A stretch of 64,000 nucleotides of DNA from NCBI GenBank assembly GCA_023935145.1, contig CM043702.1:102023088-102087087 (forward strand). The letters are read 5' to 3'. This DNA is from Bretschneidera sinensis. Taxonomy: Eukaryota > Streptophyta > Magnoliopsida > Brassicales > Akaniaceae. The notes under the pieces are model-generated. The model saw only the letters and a program-made list of their open reading frames with translations, did not search any database and was not told the origin of the DNA. Below, in pieces: positions 30,802 through 43,069 of this stretch (positions within the stretch are counted from its first letter, which is position 1; each line of letters opens with the position of its first letter). A program made the position numbers and the translations under genes.

Positions 30802-32285
30802 TGATGAGAGTCATATAATGCATATAAACAATACTTAATTGTTAGCATTTTAGAGTTGATCTCGGTCGTAATCACACTTTTACATGCTAATAACTCTAAA
30901 GTGATATTCATAAATCATTAACTTAATTCAATGCATTTTCAGGTGCTTTGAGTCCAAAAGAGAGGATAAAGCGATCTATGTTTAAAGCGCTAAAAGTTCT
31001 TGCATGTTGGTGTTGGTATTTGTCCAAGGTTTAGACATATCTAAACATGATTCAAAGATGGTTAAAGTCTAAACCAAGGTTGGAGTAATAAAACACAGCA
31101 AGTTAAAAGACTGCACACAAGTGTGTGCATCACTTTGGAGCAAGATAAGGGTAGACACACTAGTGTGTGCACTTCTGGATTCAAGCTGGTGAAGGGCAGC
31201 ACAAGCTGACCAAGGGCAGCAAGAGTGGGCGCCTAGATGCCCAAAACTGAGCACCATGCCTTCCAGGGACTTCACCTCTCAATCTGTAAGAGTGAGCGCC
31301 TAGGCGCCCAAAAATGAGCACCACGCCTTCCAGAACACTTCAATCTCGGACATAACCAGCACCTAGGCGCGGGTAAGGCAGCACCTAGGCGCCCACTCAC
31401 TTCTTGACCTGGTTAGGGCGACCAAATGACATTTTTCCGAACCAAAATACCCCTAACTACTACTTGTAATCTATAAATAACTCCTTAAGGAGTGTGCAGC
31501 CGGGCATGAAGGAAAAAAGAGAGAGCAAGTTTTTGGGATCCAATTTTAGCATTCTTCCAAGTGTTCTTTGGCTGGAAATCAAGGGGAGAGCATCCATATT
31601 GTTCATCCACCTTGAGCTCCATGGCCAACTAATCATCAAGTAAGGGAAAGGGATGAATCCTTAGGGATTTGTTGTTCCTTATTTCCTGTTCTTGATTCAT
31701 TTGTACGGATTTATTGTTAAAACATTGTCTATGATTTACTCTTTGATTAAGTAAGAAGGATTTGAGTTCATGTGATAGTTGTACTTTATATTCTTTTTCT
31801 TTTAGATTCTCTTAATCTGGTGATTGCATCCGTCTCATCTATTGATGTTGTTTGGATGTGATTGATTCCAGTAGATTTATCTTACTGATTGTCCATTACT
31901 GCGATATTGTCATTGAGATATATTTTCATTTCTTGATAATCTTTAAGATCAGTCATGTGTGCTTGAACCGGAATCAATGAGTAATTTGTAGCAATTATAA
32001 ATGTACTTGATTGAATATCTTCCGAGATAAAAACAATTGAATCGAGAGTGGAATAAGAGAACGAGCCTAAGGAGGATTCCTGGAACCTTGTTGTTTCATT
32101 TATATTCTCATTTACATTTACACAATTTTTCTCACAATACACCATTATCAAAACTCATATTCTTTCGTTTAACTTTTATCCTTAGTATTAAAGTTTACAC
32201 CTTCTTTTGTAATTAACTTGTTTCCCTGTGGAATCGACACCCCAAAGCTGTACTAAAATAACCGTGTTATACTTTGGGGGTAATC
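30802..32285 (+). repeat. F 5' LTR (chimeric)
   Basis: A 1484-bp LTR starting TGATGAGAGTCATATAATGC and ending GGGGGTAATCA. A TATA-like CTATAAATAA is at 31471-31480. Positions 31012-31200 match the start of the Copia LTRs of A, D and G. The stretch 31230-31400 carries GCGCCTAGGCGC (31296-31307) and near copies. Confidence 0.93.
31012..31200 (+). repeat. Copia LTR fragment inside F 5' LTR
   Basis: Begins TGTTGGTATTTGTCCAAGG, the exact start of the A/G type Copia LTR, and continues through GCACACAAGTGTGTGCATC and CACACTAGTGTGTGCA in the same order as in A. The same fragment sits in F's 3' LTR at about 41814-42010, so F acquired it before this insertion. Confidence 0.8.
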
Positions 32286-32291
32286 AAATTT

Positions 32292-32309
32292 TGGCGCTGT
32301 TGCCGGGGA
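32292..32309 (+). other. F primer-binding site (tRNA-Asp type)
   Basis: TGGCGCTGTTGCCGGGGA matches the complement of the tRNA-Asp 3' end at 17 of 18 positions, six bases after the LTR. Confidence 0.92.
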
Positions 32310-32492
32310 AACAAGCTTAAGTACAAGGATGCTTGTCAACTTTGAGTGTGACGGTAGAAGAATTGTAAATATTTTTCTTTTCAATAGTTTGTAAATACGT
32401 TAATATTGTTCCTTTACCTTTGTTTTGATTTTCTAATTTTCTTTTATTATTCTGTTTTATTTATTTTATTTCCCTTCTATATTAATTGGTGC

Positions 32493-33805
32493 ATGCTTAG
32501 ACCGAGAGATTCGCGAGGTAGATTCATTAGAGGACCCGAATTAGAGTTATCCTCTCCTTCCACATCTATTGGTGAAACCTCGCTTAGATCAAACCGTAGT
32601 GCACCCCCATCCAAGAATTTAGAGGACTTTGTTAACATAGTCAAAAATCCTATTGAGAATGGTGCTAGGACACTTAGAGGTTACCTACATCCTAGCCGGA
32701 CAGCCACACCATCGTGCATTATGTTTCCAGCCAATACCCGTCATCAAGACTTTAAAACAGGGATGATATAACTACTCCCTACTTTTCATGGCATGGAAAA
32801 TGAAAACCCCTATATGCACATTAGAGAATTTGAGGAAGTAGTTGTGACTTTCCATAGTTAAGATGCAACTGATGATATCGTGAGATTCAAGTTTTTTCCT
32901 TTCTCCTTAAAGAATAAAGCTAAGAGTTGGTTATACTCGCTGAGACCACAATCAATTGAGTCATGGAATGAGATGACCCAAGTCTTTTTTAACAAGTACT
33001 TCCCTCAGCATAAGACTAACACATTGAAAAGACAAATCTCCACCTTTGCACAAAAGGAAAACGAGACTTTGTATCAGTCTTGAGAGAAATTTAAAGAGCT
33101 GTTAAGTATGTGTCCACATCATGGGTACAAAAATTGGCGTTTAGTGAGCTATTTCTATGAGGGTCTAACCTACAGAGAATGCCAATTTGTAGAGATGATG
33201 TGTAATGGTGAGTTTCTGCAAAAAGACCCTGATGAGCTATTGAGTACCTCAATGAGCTTGCTGAAAAAGCTCACACATGGATTGGACCTAGTGCAACTGA
33301 GAGCACAAATAGGTCACGACCTATATCAAACCCTAGTGGTGGAGGAATCTACCATCTTAGGGAAGAGGATAACCTTAAGGCCAATGTTGAGATGCTTACT
33401 AGGGAGTTAGAGGCATTAAAAACTAAAAAACTAACACACATGGTTAATCAAGTCGAACCTCTAGAATCATGTTTTGTGTGTGGTGGGGTAGATCATCTTG
33501 CCCAAGAGTGCCCCACATTTTTTGATATGAGAGGGCTGTACAAGGAACAATATAATGCCTTAGGCATGTATAAGAAGCCTCTTGCACCTTTCTCTAACAC
33601 TTATAACTCAAGGTGGCGAAATCACCCCAGCTTCAGTTGGAAATCTGAAAATCAGCAGTATGCACAGCCCCCTAGATCATACCCAGCACCTTATCATGCA
33701 CCCTCATCCTCTAGGAACTCTTTAGAAGACACCTTACATGTTTTTATAGAAGTACAAGGCAAGATAAACCAAAAGTGTGAGGCGTTAATTACACAGTTGG
33801 CTTAG
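32493..33805 (+). pseudogene. F gag pseudogene
   Basis: Starts at ATG 32493 (MLRPRDSRGRFIRGPELE). The capsid domain includes FFPFSLKNKAKSWLYSL near 32890, MTQVFFNKYFP near 32970 and FKELLSMCPHHGYKNW near 33090. The zinc knuckle (C-FVC-GGVDH-LAQEC) is at about 33472-33515 and is intact. Stops at 32769, 32861 and 33081 fit CAA to TAA twice and a Trp codon to TGA. The frame changes between about 33250 and 33390. A QSLEDT-like stretch near 33717 corresponds to SLEDTFKEFMKM of B, and a stop follows at 33803. Confidence 0.9.
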
Positions 33806-35149
33806 GAAAACAAAGAAATAAGGAGCAAAGTGTCTAAATTAATGAGCTCCTTGAGTGTGACTGAGCGAGGTAAGCTCCTTGCCCAAGCTCAGTCCATACC
33901 TCATGGTCAACATATGGCACAAGAAAATGTGAAAGATGTAAATGCCATTGTAACCCAAAGTGGTAAGTCACTACACATTCCACCAGAGAATAAGCTTGAG
34001 GATGTGAGAAAGGGTCAAACTACTAGTGAAACCGAACTGCCTAAAGACCCTGAAGTGACCAAAAATCCTGTTAAGGCACCATTCCCCCAAGCCTTAAAAT
34101 CCAACAAGAAAAATCTGGAAATGAATGATGAAATCCTTGAGAACTTAAGGCAAGTGAAAGTTAATCTCCCCCTTTTGCATGTGATTAAACAAGTCCCCAC
34201 CTATGCAAAAGTTCTCAAAGATTTATGCACAATTAAGAGGAAACATCATGTCAAGAAAACAGCTTTCCTAACTGAGCAAGTTAGTGCACTAATTGAGTAA
34301 AGAATTCCCCCGAAATACAAGGATCCGGGCTGTCCTACCATTGCTTGCAGCATTGGAAATCATGAGGTTGGACAAGCCTTACTAGATCTAGGAGCTAGTG
34401 TAAACCTGATGCCATTTTCCATTTACTTACAGCTGGGGTTAGGAGAAATCAAACCAACCGGCGTGGTATTACAATTGGTTGATTGTTCAGTCAAAGTACC
34501 CTGAGGTGTGGTAGAGGATGTTTTGATTCAAATTGATAAATTTTATTATCCTGTTGATTTCTTAATTCTTGATACTACTTCTGCTATTGACACTAACTCT
34601 AAAATCCCTTTGATTTTGGGTAGACCTTTTCTTGCTACTGTGAATGCTCTAATAAATTGTAGGAACGGACTCATGAAGCTATCCTTTGGCAACATGACCC
34701 TTGAAGTAAATATTTTCAATGTTGCAAAACAGCCTGAAGATGAGGACGAAAACCACCAGCTTTACATGATTGAGTCACTCATCAATGAGGGAGTTTTCTT
34801 AACTCATGATTATAGCCCTCTTGAAAATTTTCTTGTTAATTCTGAGATAGATTTATTTGATGATAAAACTGATATAATTGATATATGTGTTGTTTTTGAC
34901 AAATCTAAGGATTATGGAAATCGAGCATGGCAACCAAGGTTTGAGGAGCTACCCGAAAGAAGCAAGACTCAAATCCCCTCAAGTGTGGAAGCACCTAAAG
35001 TCGAATTGAAGCCGCTACCTAAGGGTCTAAAACATGCCTTTCTCGGTCCAAGTGATACCTTTCCTGTTATTATTTCTTTTGAATTATCTGAGACCCAAGG
35101 TAAGAGATTAATTCAAACTTTAACTGAACACAAATAAGCCCTGGGATGG
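33806..35149 (+). pseudogene. F linker and aspartic protease
   Basis: Same frame as the end of gag. The linker includes AIVTQSGKSLHIPP near 33945 and KVNLPLLHVIKQVPTYAKVLKDL near 34155. The protease active-site segment is D-L-G-A-S-V-N-L-M-P with Asp at 34385-34387, and LGRPFLATVNALINC is near 34615. Stops at 34298, 34501 and 35135 break the frame; the first two fit CAA to TAA and CGA to TGA. The connector to RT carries VELKPLPKGLKHAFLGP near 35000, as in B. Function would be polyprotein maturation. Confidence 0.88.
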
Positions 35150-36530
35150 AGCATGGCTGATTTAAAGGGAATTAGTCCCCTGATCTGCTCCCATAAAATA
35201 AATCTGGATGAAGGAACTAGTCCTCGTAGAGACCCTCAACGTAGGCTTAACCCCACTATGAAAGAAGTAGTGAAAAATGAAGTGCTGAAACTATTAGATG
35301 TGGGTATTATATATCCCATAGCTGATAGTAAGTGGGTAAGCCCTATGCAAGTCGTCCCTAAAAAGTCCGGAGTCACTGTGATAAAGAATGACCTAAGAGA
35401 GTTAGTCCCTACCAAGCTTGTGACCGGGTGGTGTATGTGCATTGATTACAGAAAATTAAATGCTGCCACCCGAAAAGACCACTTCCCACTCCTTTTTATT
35501 GATCAAATTCTTGAGCGTGTAGCTGGTCATCCCTTTGCCTGTTTTCTAGATGACTATTTTGGTTACTATCAAATAGAAATTGCATTAGAAGACCAAGAAA
35601 ATACCACATTTACTTTTCCCTTTGGCACCTATGTTTTTCGTAGAATGCCATTCGGATTATGTAACGCTCCTGCTACTTTTCAACGCTGCATGATGAGTAT
35701 TTTTAGTGACATGATTGAAAATTGCATGGAGGTTTTTATGGATGACCTAACTGTTTTTGGATCTTCATTTGAAATATGCTTAATGAATTTAGAAAAAAGT
35801 ATTAATTCACTGTGAAGAAAAAGAATTGGTTTTAAATTGGGAAAAATGCCATTTCATGGTACCATTCGGTATTGTCTTAGGGCATATTGTCTCTTCTAAA
35901 AGAATATAGGTTGATCAATCTAAGATTGAATTAATCTCTAAATTACCTGCCCCTAAGACAATAAATGATGTGAGATCTTTCCTTGGTCATGCTGGTTTTT
36001 ATAGGAGGTTCATACAAAATTTTTCAAATATATCTAGACCACTATGTTCCCTCCTAGTTAAAGATACCCCTTTTGAGTGGACTCAAGCTTGTCAAGAGGC
36101 CTTTAAAGTGCTGATTGGCAAGCTTACTTCCGCACCTATAATGCAGTCACTGGATTGGACTTTACTTTTTGAAATCATGTGCGATGCTAGTGACTACGCT
36201 GTAGGTGTTGTTCTTGGATAGCGACGGGAGGGTAAACCTTTCGTCATTTACTATGCTAGTAAAACTTTAAATAGTGCTCAAATGAATTACTCTACAACTG
36301 AAAAAGAGTTGCTAGCTGTAGTATTTGCTTTAGATAAATTTCATGCTCATTTAATTGGTTCTCCTATCCTTATTTTTACAGATCATGCAGCCCTCAAATA
36401 TCTTCTTATGAAGAAGGATGCTAAGGCACGACTAATCCGATGGATCCTCCTCTTGCAAGAATTTGATATCACCATCAAAGATAAAAAAAAGGAGTGGAGA
36501 ATGTAGTAGCTGACCATTTATCCAGGCTCA
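35150..36530 (+). pseudogene. F reverse transcriptase and RNase H
   Basis: RT from ADLKGISPLICSHKINL through LLDVGIIYPIADSKWVSPMQVV, MPFGLCNAPATFQR and the catalytic box F-M-D-D at 35735-35746, in one open frame (35153-35812). A frameshift near 35805 leads to the RT connection (FLGHAGFYRRFIQN, 35975). RNase H includes EIMCDASDYAVGVVLG near 36172, [16 protein letters not shown] and [10 protein letters not shown] second shift falls in the A-run near 36488. Compared with B, fewer stops lie in the RT core, so F looks younger, in line with its position inside C. Confidence 0.92.
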
Positions 36531-37884
36531 ATTTTGTGGACACTTGTGATGACATGCCAATCAAAGATGATTTTCCTGATGAGCAATTACTCTCCATTAC
36601 TTCTCTACCATGGTTTGCTCACATCGTAAATTATTTGGCTACAGGTGAGATACCTATGGATTGGAGCGCCCAGGACAAGAGAAAATTCTTATATGAGGTA
36701 CATAATTTTTATTGGGATGGCCCCTATCTTTTCAAGTACTACCCTGACCAAATTCTAAGGCGTTGCATCCCTAATGAAGAGATTGCGTGTGTATTAGAAT
36801 TTTGTCACTCCCAAGCTTGTGGAGGCCATTTTTCAATGAAAAAAACCGCTGCGAAAAATTTTTAGTGTAGATTTTATTGGCCTACCTCGTTTAAAGATAC
36901 CAACACATATTGTCGCTCTTGTGAATGGTGTCAAAAGTTAGGAGCTGTGTCGCACCCCTATTTTAGTGATTGAAATCTTTGATTTTTGGGGCATCGATTT
37001 CATGGGACCCTTTCCTCCTTCCTTCGGGTACCAATATATCATTTTAGCAATAGATTATGTATCCAAGTGGGTAAAGGCAGTAGCTTGTCGAAACAATGAC
37101 AATGGAATAGTGATTAAATTCCTTAAAGAAAACGTGTTATCTCGATTTGGTACACCATGTGCTATAATTAGTGATCGAGGTACACATTTTTGCAACCGTT
37201 CTTTTGAAGCTTTAATGAAAATATATGGGGTATTACATAAAATCTCTACTGCCTATCACCCTCAGACTAGTGGACAAGTAGAACTTGCTAATAGGGAGAT
37301 TAAACAAAATTTTAGAAAAAACAGTTAACCCCGATCGCAAAGATTGGTCTTTGAGACTAACTGATGCACTTTGGGCTTATCGTACAGCTTTTAAAACTCC
37401 CTTAGGTATGTCGCCTTATCGGCTTGTTTTTGGAAAGCCTTGCCACTTACCCGTGGAGCTCGAGCATCGTGCTTATTGGGCCATCAAGTCTTTTAATTTT
37501 GAGATGGGCGAAGCGGGTAAACTTCGGAAATATCAGCTGACCGAGTTAGAAGAATTAAGAAACAATGCTTATGAAAATTCTAGAATCTATAAGGCTAAGA
37601 TGAAGGTATTCCATAACAAAAAAAATTTGAGGAAAACATTTAAACCAAATGATAGAGTATTCTTATACAACTCTAGACTTCATAAGCATCCTAGAAAACT
37701 TCGGTCAAGATGGACCGGCCCTTTTATAGTAAAAAATGTTTTTGAAAATGGGGCAGTAGAAATTGAGGATACTAGAGATGGCTGGATCTTTAAAGTAAAT
37801 GGTCAACAACTTAAGATCTTAATCGATAGACATAATCCAGAAGTGGAAGACATTCCGCTTAAGGATCCGGTCTATTCACCTTGA
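36531..37884 (+). pseudogene. F integrase
   Basis: The zinc-binding region is at about 36800-36935 (HSQACGGHFSMKKTAAK ... [11 protein letters not shown]), with a stop at 36863 and a frameshift before 36966. The catalytic Asp residues are at 36996 and 37173 and the Glu at 37281, again 35 residues apart. A frameshift near 37300 in an A/T run is followed by an open C-terminal part (37285-37884). That part contains [22 protein letters not shown] and the GPY/F module [12 protein letters not shown]; there is no chromodomain. The product ends ...DPVYSP, as in B. It would insert the cDNA, but two shifts and a stop prevent a whole protein. Confidence 0.92.
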
Positions 37885-38776
37885 CCACACAACAAACGTA
37901 CGTTTTTTTTTTTTTTTTTGTTCTGTTTTTAGTTAGTTTTTATTCAATTTTAATTGTTAGTTTTTAGTTTAATTTAAATTTCTAAAAGAAAAAATGGTTC
38001 CCAACATTTTATTATTAGTATTTTGTTGTTAAGTCTTTATTAACTTAGAATTTTTGTTTTGTTAAATCTATTTTAATTTTTAGTTTCTAGTTGATTTAAT
38101 CTAATTTTTATTTTTATTTGTGTTTTGTTTTTGTACAAACAATGAATTTTCTGTTTTGTTTTAGGACACTGGATCAGGCCCACTATGTCCACAGCAGGCA
38201 TAGGCGCACAGCAAGCTCAGGCCCACACTAGGCCCAGCCCTACAGCAGGCCCAGGCGCACAGCACCCCAGCCCGCGCCATGCCTCCACCAGCCCAGTGCC
38301 TCGCCCAGCAGATTGCGCACATTAGGCCCAGCCTGAGAGCCACGCTGCTACCCAGCCAGCACCACGCCTTCCACTTGTGCCCAGCAACAATCAAATCCCT
38401 AAATCTGCGTATTTAAACATTTTTTTCCAGCCTCTTCTTCATTTCTCCTCTCACACCAACGGCTGCACACTAAACTCTCCCTCATTCTCTCTCCAAATCA
38501 ACCTATAACAAACTCTTTCCCTCTTTATTTCTTGATCTTAACTCCATTTCTTGAAGAATTGCACACTTATTTTGCCCATTTTGCAGAAAATTTCTCCAAG
38601 AAGTTTGGGACTAAGAGAAACTTGGTTTTTTTCAAAAGATATCAAATTGGTGGTAATCTTTCTTCTCTCCAAATTGTGGGCATCAAGTAAGACCAATTTC
38701 TCCTCTTTATTGTTTATTTGTGCTTTTTGGTGATTAAATTTTGCTTCAAGTTCATTGTTCTATTTATTTGATTTCC
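37885..38776 (+). other. F spacer between integrase and the extra ORF
   Basis: About 890 bp. The first half is T-rich; 38161-38400 is a GC-rich block with GGCCCA and CAGCA repeats; 38400-38776 is pyrimidine-rich. I see no gene. It could hold a splice acceptor or leader for the downstream ORF, but nothing decisive is visible. Confidence 0.5.
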
Positions 38777-39937
38777 ATGGCACCAAAGATGAAGAGAGCT
38801 AGGGGAAAACAACCACAAGAGTTTGATGATATCAAATTTGTTAGTTTTGGAGCGAGTGAGAGATATGTTAAAATTATGCAAAGTAGAAAATACATTCTCG
38901 AGAGAGGATTTAACATCACCGAGAGGGCAAAGCCGACTCTATTTAGAATGATTCTCAATAGGAATTGGGGCGTATTTACAAAATCACCCTCTCATTCCCT
39001 CACAAATTTGGTTAGAGAATTTTACGCTAATACCAACGAGTATAGCAATGGTAAAGTGAGGGTGAGAGGCCAAACAATATCTTTTAGCAGCTCATCTATA
39101 AATAGCTTTTATGGGTTACCTGACATCCCACATAGTGAGTATAGAGCATATATGTCTACAGTTAATTATGAGGAGATTTGCCACACTCTCTGTGTTCCGG
39201 GCACTACATGGAAAATGTCAGGTGATACCCCTGTCACTTTGCCCGCTGCTTCTCTGAATGCCAATGCTCGGGCTTGGCAATTTTTTGTGTGTCAGAGGTT
39301 GATGCCTGCCCTGCACTATAGTGACCTCACTGTTGAGCGAGCTACTCTAATTTATGCAATTTTGATGGGAATGACTATAGATGTGGGGCAAGTCATCTTT
39401 CAATCTATCCTACACACTGTTAGACTAAAGCTCGGATTATAATTTCCTTCTTTAATTACCCAATTGTGCATCCGAGCCGGAGTCCCAATCAGTACTGATG
39501 AGGAAGCCCAGCCACCAAAGAAACCCATCGATGATGGCCTACTCGCTCAGATTAGAGCCTCCAGGTCGCCAACTCTGGGTGAGGGAGCCATGATTGTTGC
39601 CACCCCTCCCACCTCTAGGCATTTCACGGTTGCCAAGTGCCTTTAGCACATAGAGAGTCGTTTTGACGAGCATCATAAACTGTTGTTTGATAGGCTAGAT
39701 CGTCAAGACCAAATGTTAGCTAGGCAAGACCAATTTCGTGCTCAGCAAGCCGATTACCAAGCAGAGGTCAACTCTTCTTTTGGTCAGATGTACCAACACC
39801 TTGCCTCCGCTACTGGTTGTAATATGGGTCTCTTTCCTACTATGCCACCCTATCTGGGTTCATCTTTTGACCCACCTCCTGAGGAAGGTGAAGGGACTGA
39901 AGAGATTGAAGAAGAGGATGATGATTTCGAGGATTAG
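38777..39937 (+). pseudogene. F extra ORF: putative plant transposon protein type
   Basis: One frame of about 386 codons from ATG 38777, broken only at 39440 (TAA) and 39644 (TAG), both explained by CAA or CAG losing the C. Residues 1-20 are basic (MAPKMKRARGKQ). The central domain has LVREFYANTNEY near 38996-39050, FYGLPDIPHSEYR, WQFFVCQRLMPALHYSDLTVERATLIYAILMG and FPSLITQLCIRAGVP. These are hallmarks of the 'putative plant transposon protein' domain found after pol in Athila-like elements. A heptad-like, Gln-rich coiled-coil stretch (about 39650-39780) and an acidic tail (39880-39935) follow. No signal peptide or membrane segment is visible, so it does not look like a classical envelope protein. 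Its function is unknown. Confidence 0.8.
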
Positions 39938-41603
39938 TTTAAGGTTCTCTTTTGTTTGTCCACTTTTATTTTATTTTATTTTATTTACTGTACTAACATT
40001 TCTTGTGTTTTTTTTTTTTTTCATCCTTTATTTTAGTTGTTAGTTATTTCCATTTCATATGCTAACCTAACATACGGTGGCAATCTTGATGTTACACTGC
40101 AGTTGCTTTCTTTTTGCTTGTTTTGTTCTATGTTGTAGATCAAAAATTTCAGCGAGAAGAACGGTATGCAGTTCAAATGGTGGTGCGCAATTTTCAGCTT
40201 CTGTGCACTTTTGGGTACAAAAGGAGTTTCCTTTCCTTTTTCTTTTACATTGAGGTCAATGCAATGTTTAGGTTGGGGGTGGAGGAAACACATTTCTTTT
40301 CTTTTTCCATTGAACTGCTTGGTGTCACTTTCCTTCTTTTCATTTGTTAGGATAACTAAAAAAAAATGCGTTTGTTTTTAGCATGCTTTGTTTTAGCCTT
40401 GGAGTTAATTGACATGCCAATGATATGAGCTTAATCGAGATAGCATATAGCATTTAGAAGAAGTTAAATCTTGTTTCGCTTTGAGAATAAATTAAGTGTC
40501 AATCTTTCTTTGGTTTGAGACTCTGGTTTGTGGTAAGATTGTATGATTAGTCTAAAGCATTTGGAGAAGTTTTATGTGCGATTGTTTTGTGAATACTTTT
40601 GCGGTCTCTACAAGCTCTAGAACTTATTTGATGATCACTCGAGGAAAAGATAGAATGCACATTACTTAGGATATGATGTAGGCCATTTTTGGACCGTTTG
40701 AGCCTTTTTAAACTTACCCTTGTTATATTTATTGCTAGTCACCTGTTTGAGCCTTTTTTTTGAAAAAGAATTTGAGCCTTATTTCTTTCGATAGCCCATT
40801 TACTCACCTTTATGAGCTTAAAAATATTTTATCCTTACTTTTCTTTTAAAAGAACTTAGTTATACACATCTGTTGAGAAGCACTTAAGAAGCATAAGGGT
40901 GGAAATATGAGAAAATGTTACTACCATAACCCAAGTATATTAAAAGAGATAAGTTAGGGGTTGTGGAAAAGAAAAGAAAAGAATGAAAGAGGAGGTGAAT
41001 GGTCTTATGCCAAAATAAAAATAAATAAAAAAAATGGTTGAAAGAGTTGGGTGTTGAAGTAAGGTTATCTTGTGCTTAAAATGGTTTAGTTTAAATTAAG
41101 AGACTTAGTTCTTTTATTTGTTTAAACTTTCCCATTCTTTCTTGACCTTTACCCTAGCCTAACGTTACAAGCTTATTAAAGACCTATTGATCCGATGTAG
41201 TGTGATTTTTCTACATAGTGGAGAGTGATTTGATAAGTGAGCTTATGGAGCTTGATTTGTGATTGATGTCACGCAATTTAATATGTTTTTAGAGGCCAAG
41301 AATTGTATTCATGCTATGTTGTGCATAAAATCATCTGGGTGTTCGGACTAAGGTATTGTGGTAAGATGGAAGTTAAGAGTCGATAACGATTCTAAGGTTG
41401 ACATTTGGATTATTCTTGGACTTGAGTGATATTTAATGATTCTATTTGTTGTATGCTATGCATGATTTTTGAGACAAAGCTTTTTGAATCACTCTATGTT
41501 AACACCAGCATTGCTGTACTTTGCTTTGATTTCTAAATAAAGAGTTCATTTCTTGTCTTTCGCTTGAATTGCTAAGGGCTAGCAATAAGCTAGTTGGGGG
41601 TTG
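39938..41603 (+). other. F 3' UTR and polypurine tract
   Basis: About 1.65 kb without a gene, homologous to 62043-63745 of E (opposite strand). A TTAGGTTGGGGGTGGAGG motif at about 40269-40286 resembles an extra purine tract. The true tract TAGTTGGGGGTTG is at 41591-41603, immediately before the 3' LTR. Confidence 0.8.
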
Positions 41604-43069
41604 TGATGAGAGTCATATAATGCATCTAAACAATACTTAATTGTTAGCATTTTAGGGTTGATCTCGGTCGTAATCGCACTTTTACATGCTAATAAATCTA
41701 AAGTGATATTCATAAATCATTGACTTAATTCAATGCATTTTCAGATGCTTTAAGTCCAAAAGAGATGATAAAGTGATCTATGTTTAAAGCGCCAAAAGTT
41801 CTTGCATGTTGGTGTTGGTATTTATCCAAAGTTTAGACATGTCTAAACATGATTCAAAGATGGTCAAAGTCTAAACCAAGGTTGGAGTAATAAAATACAG
41901 CTAGTTAAAAGACTGCGCACAAGTGTGTGCATCACTTTGGAGCAAGGTAAGGGCAGACACACTAGTGTGTGCACTTCTGGATTCAAGCTAGTGAAGGGCA
42001 GCAAGACTGTGTGCACAAGCTGACCAAGGGCAGCAAGAGTGGGCACCTAGAATGAGCACCACGCCTTCCAGAACACTTCAATCTCGGACATAACCAGCGC
42101 CTAGGCACGGGTAAGGTAGCACCTAGGCGCCCACTCGCTTCTTGACCTAGTTAGGGCGACCAAATGACATTTTTTCGGACCAAAATACCCCTAGCTACTA
42201 CTTGTAATCTATAAATAACTCCTTAATGAGTGTACAGCTAGGTATGAAGGAATAAAAGAGACAGCAAGTTTTTGGGATCCAATTTTAGCATTCTTCTAAG
42301 TGTTTTTTGGTTGAAAATCAAGGGGAGAGCATCCATATTGTTCATCCACCTTGAGCTCCATGGCCAACTAATCACCAAGTAAGGGAAAATGATGAATCCT
42401 TAGGGATTTGTTGTTCCTTATTTTCTGTTCTTGATTCATTTGTACGGATTTATTGTTAAAACATTGTCTATGATTTACTCTTTGATTAAGTGAGAAGGAT
42501 TTGAGTTCATGTGATAGTTGTACTTTATATTCTTCTTCTTTTAGATTCTCTTAATCCGGTGATTGCATCCATCTCATCCATTGATGTTGTTTGGATGTGA
42601 TTGATTTCGGTAGATTTATCTTACTGATTGTCCATTACTATGATATTTTCATTGAGATATATTGTCGTTTCTTGATAATCTTTAAGATCGGTCATGTGTG
42701 CTTGAACCAGAATCAATGAGTAATTTGTAGCAATTATATTAGAGTTTATAAATGTGCTTGATTGAATATCTTCTGATTGCTTGTTTGGGATGTGAAACTA
42801 GCAATCGAGATCAAAACAATTGAATCGAGAGTGGAATAAAGGAATGAACCTAGGGAGGATTCCTGAAACCTTGTTGTTTCGTTTATATTCTCATTTACAT
42901 TTACACAATTTTTCTCACAATACACCATTATCAAAACTCATATTCTTTCGTTTAACTTTTATCGTCAGTATTAAAGTATACACCTTCTTTTGTAATTAAC
43001 TTGTTTCCCTGTGGAATCGACACCCCAAAGCTGTACTAAAATAACCGTGTTATACTTTGGGCGTAATCT
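41604..43069 (+). repeat. F 3' LTR
   Basis: A 1466-bp partner of 30802-32285, also carrying the Copia module (about 41814-42010). It ends GCGTAATCT rather than GGTAATCA, and the ggtct duplication starts at the next base. It has a 57-bp segment near 42735-42800 that the 5' copy lacks or has lost. Confidence 0.93.

Larger units (their letters stand above)
30802..43069 (+). mobile_element. Element F: full-length Athila-type element with an extra sense ORF
   Basis: Plus-strand element of 12.3 kb in C's coding region with a perfect duplication ggtct (30797-30801 and 43070-43074). The order is 5' LTR, near-perfect tRNA-Asp primer site, gag, protease, RT, RNase H, integrase, spacer, an additional ORF (38777-39937), 3' UTR, purine tract TAGTTGGGGGTTG and 3' LTR. 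The 3' LTR ends CT instead of CA, a terminal mutation. Nonsense changes and at least four frameshifts interrupt gag-pol. F is clearly a different family from B and C: its LTR ends and gag N-terminus differ, though pol is related. Confidence 0.95.

Noticed and set aside
38161..38394. GC-rich minus-strand open frame (Cys/Trp/Ala-rich)
   Set aside because: It lies in a low-complexity GGCCCA/CAGCA block of F's spacer and has no recognisable domain.
38777..39937. Envelope gene of an Athila element
   Set aside because: No signal peptide or membrane segment is visible; the motifs fit the putative plant transposon protein domain.
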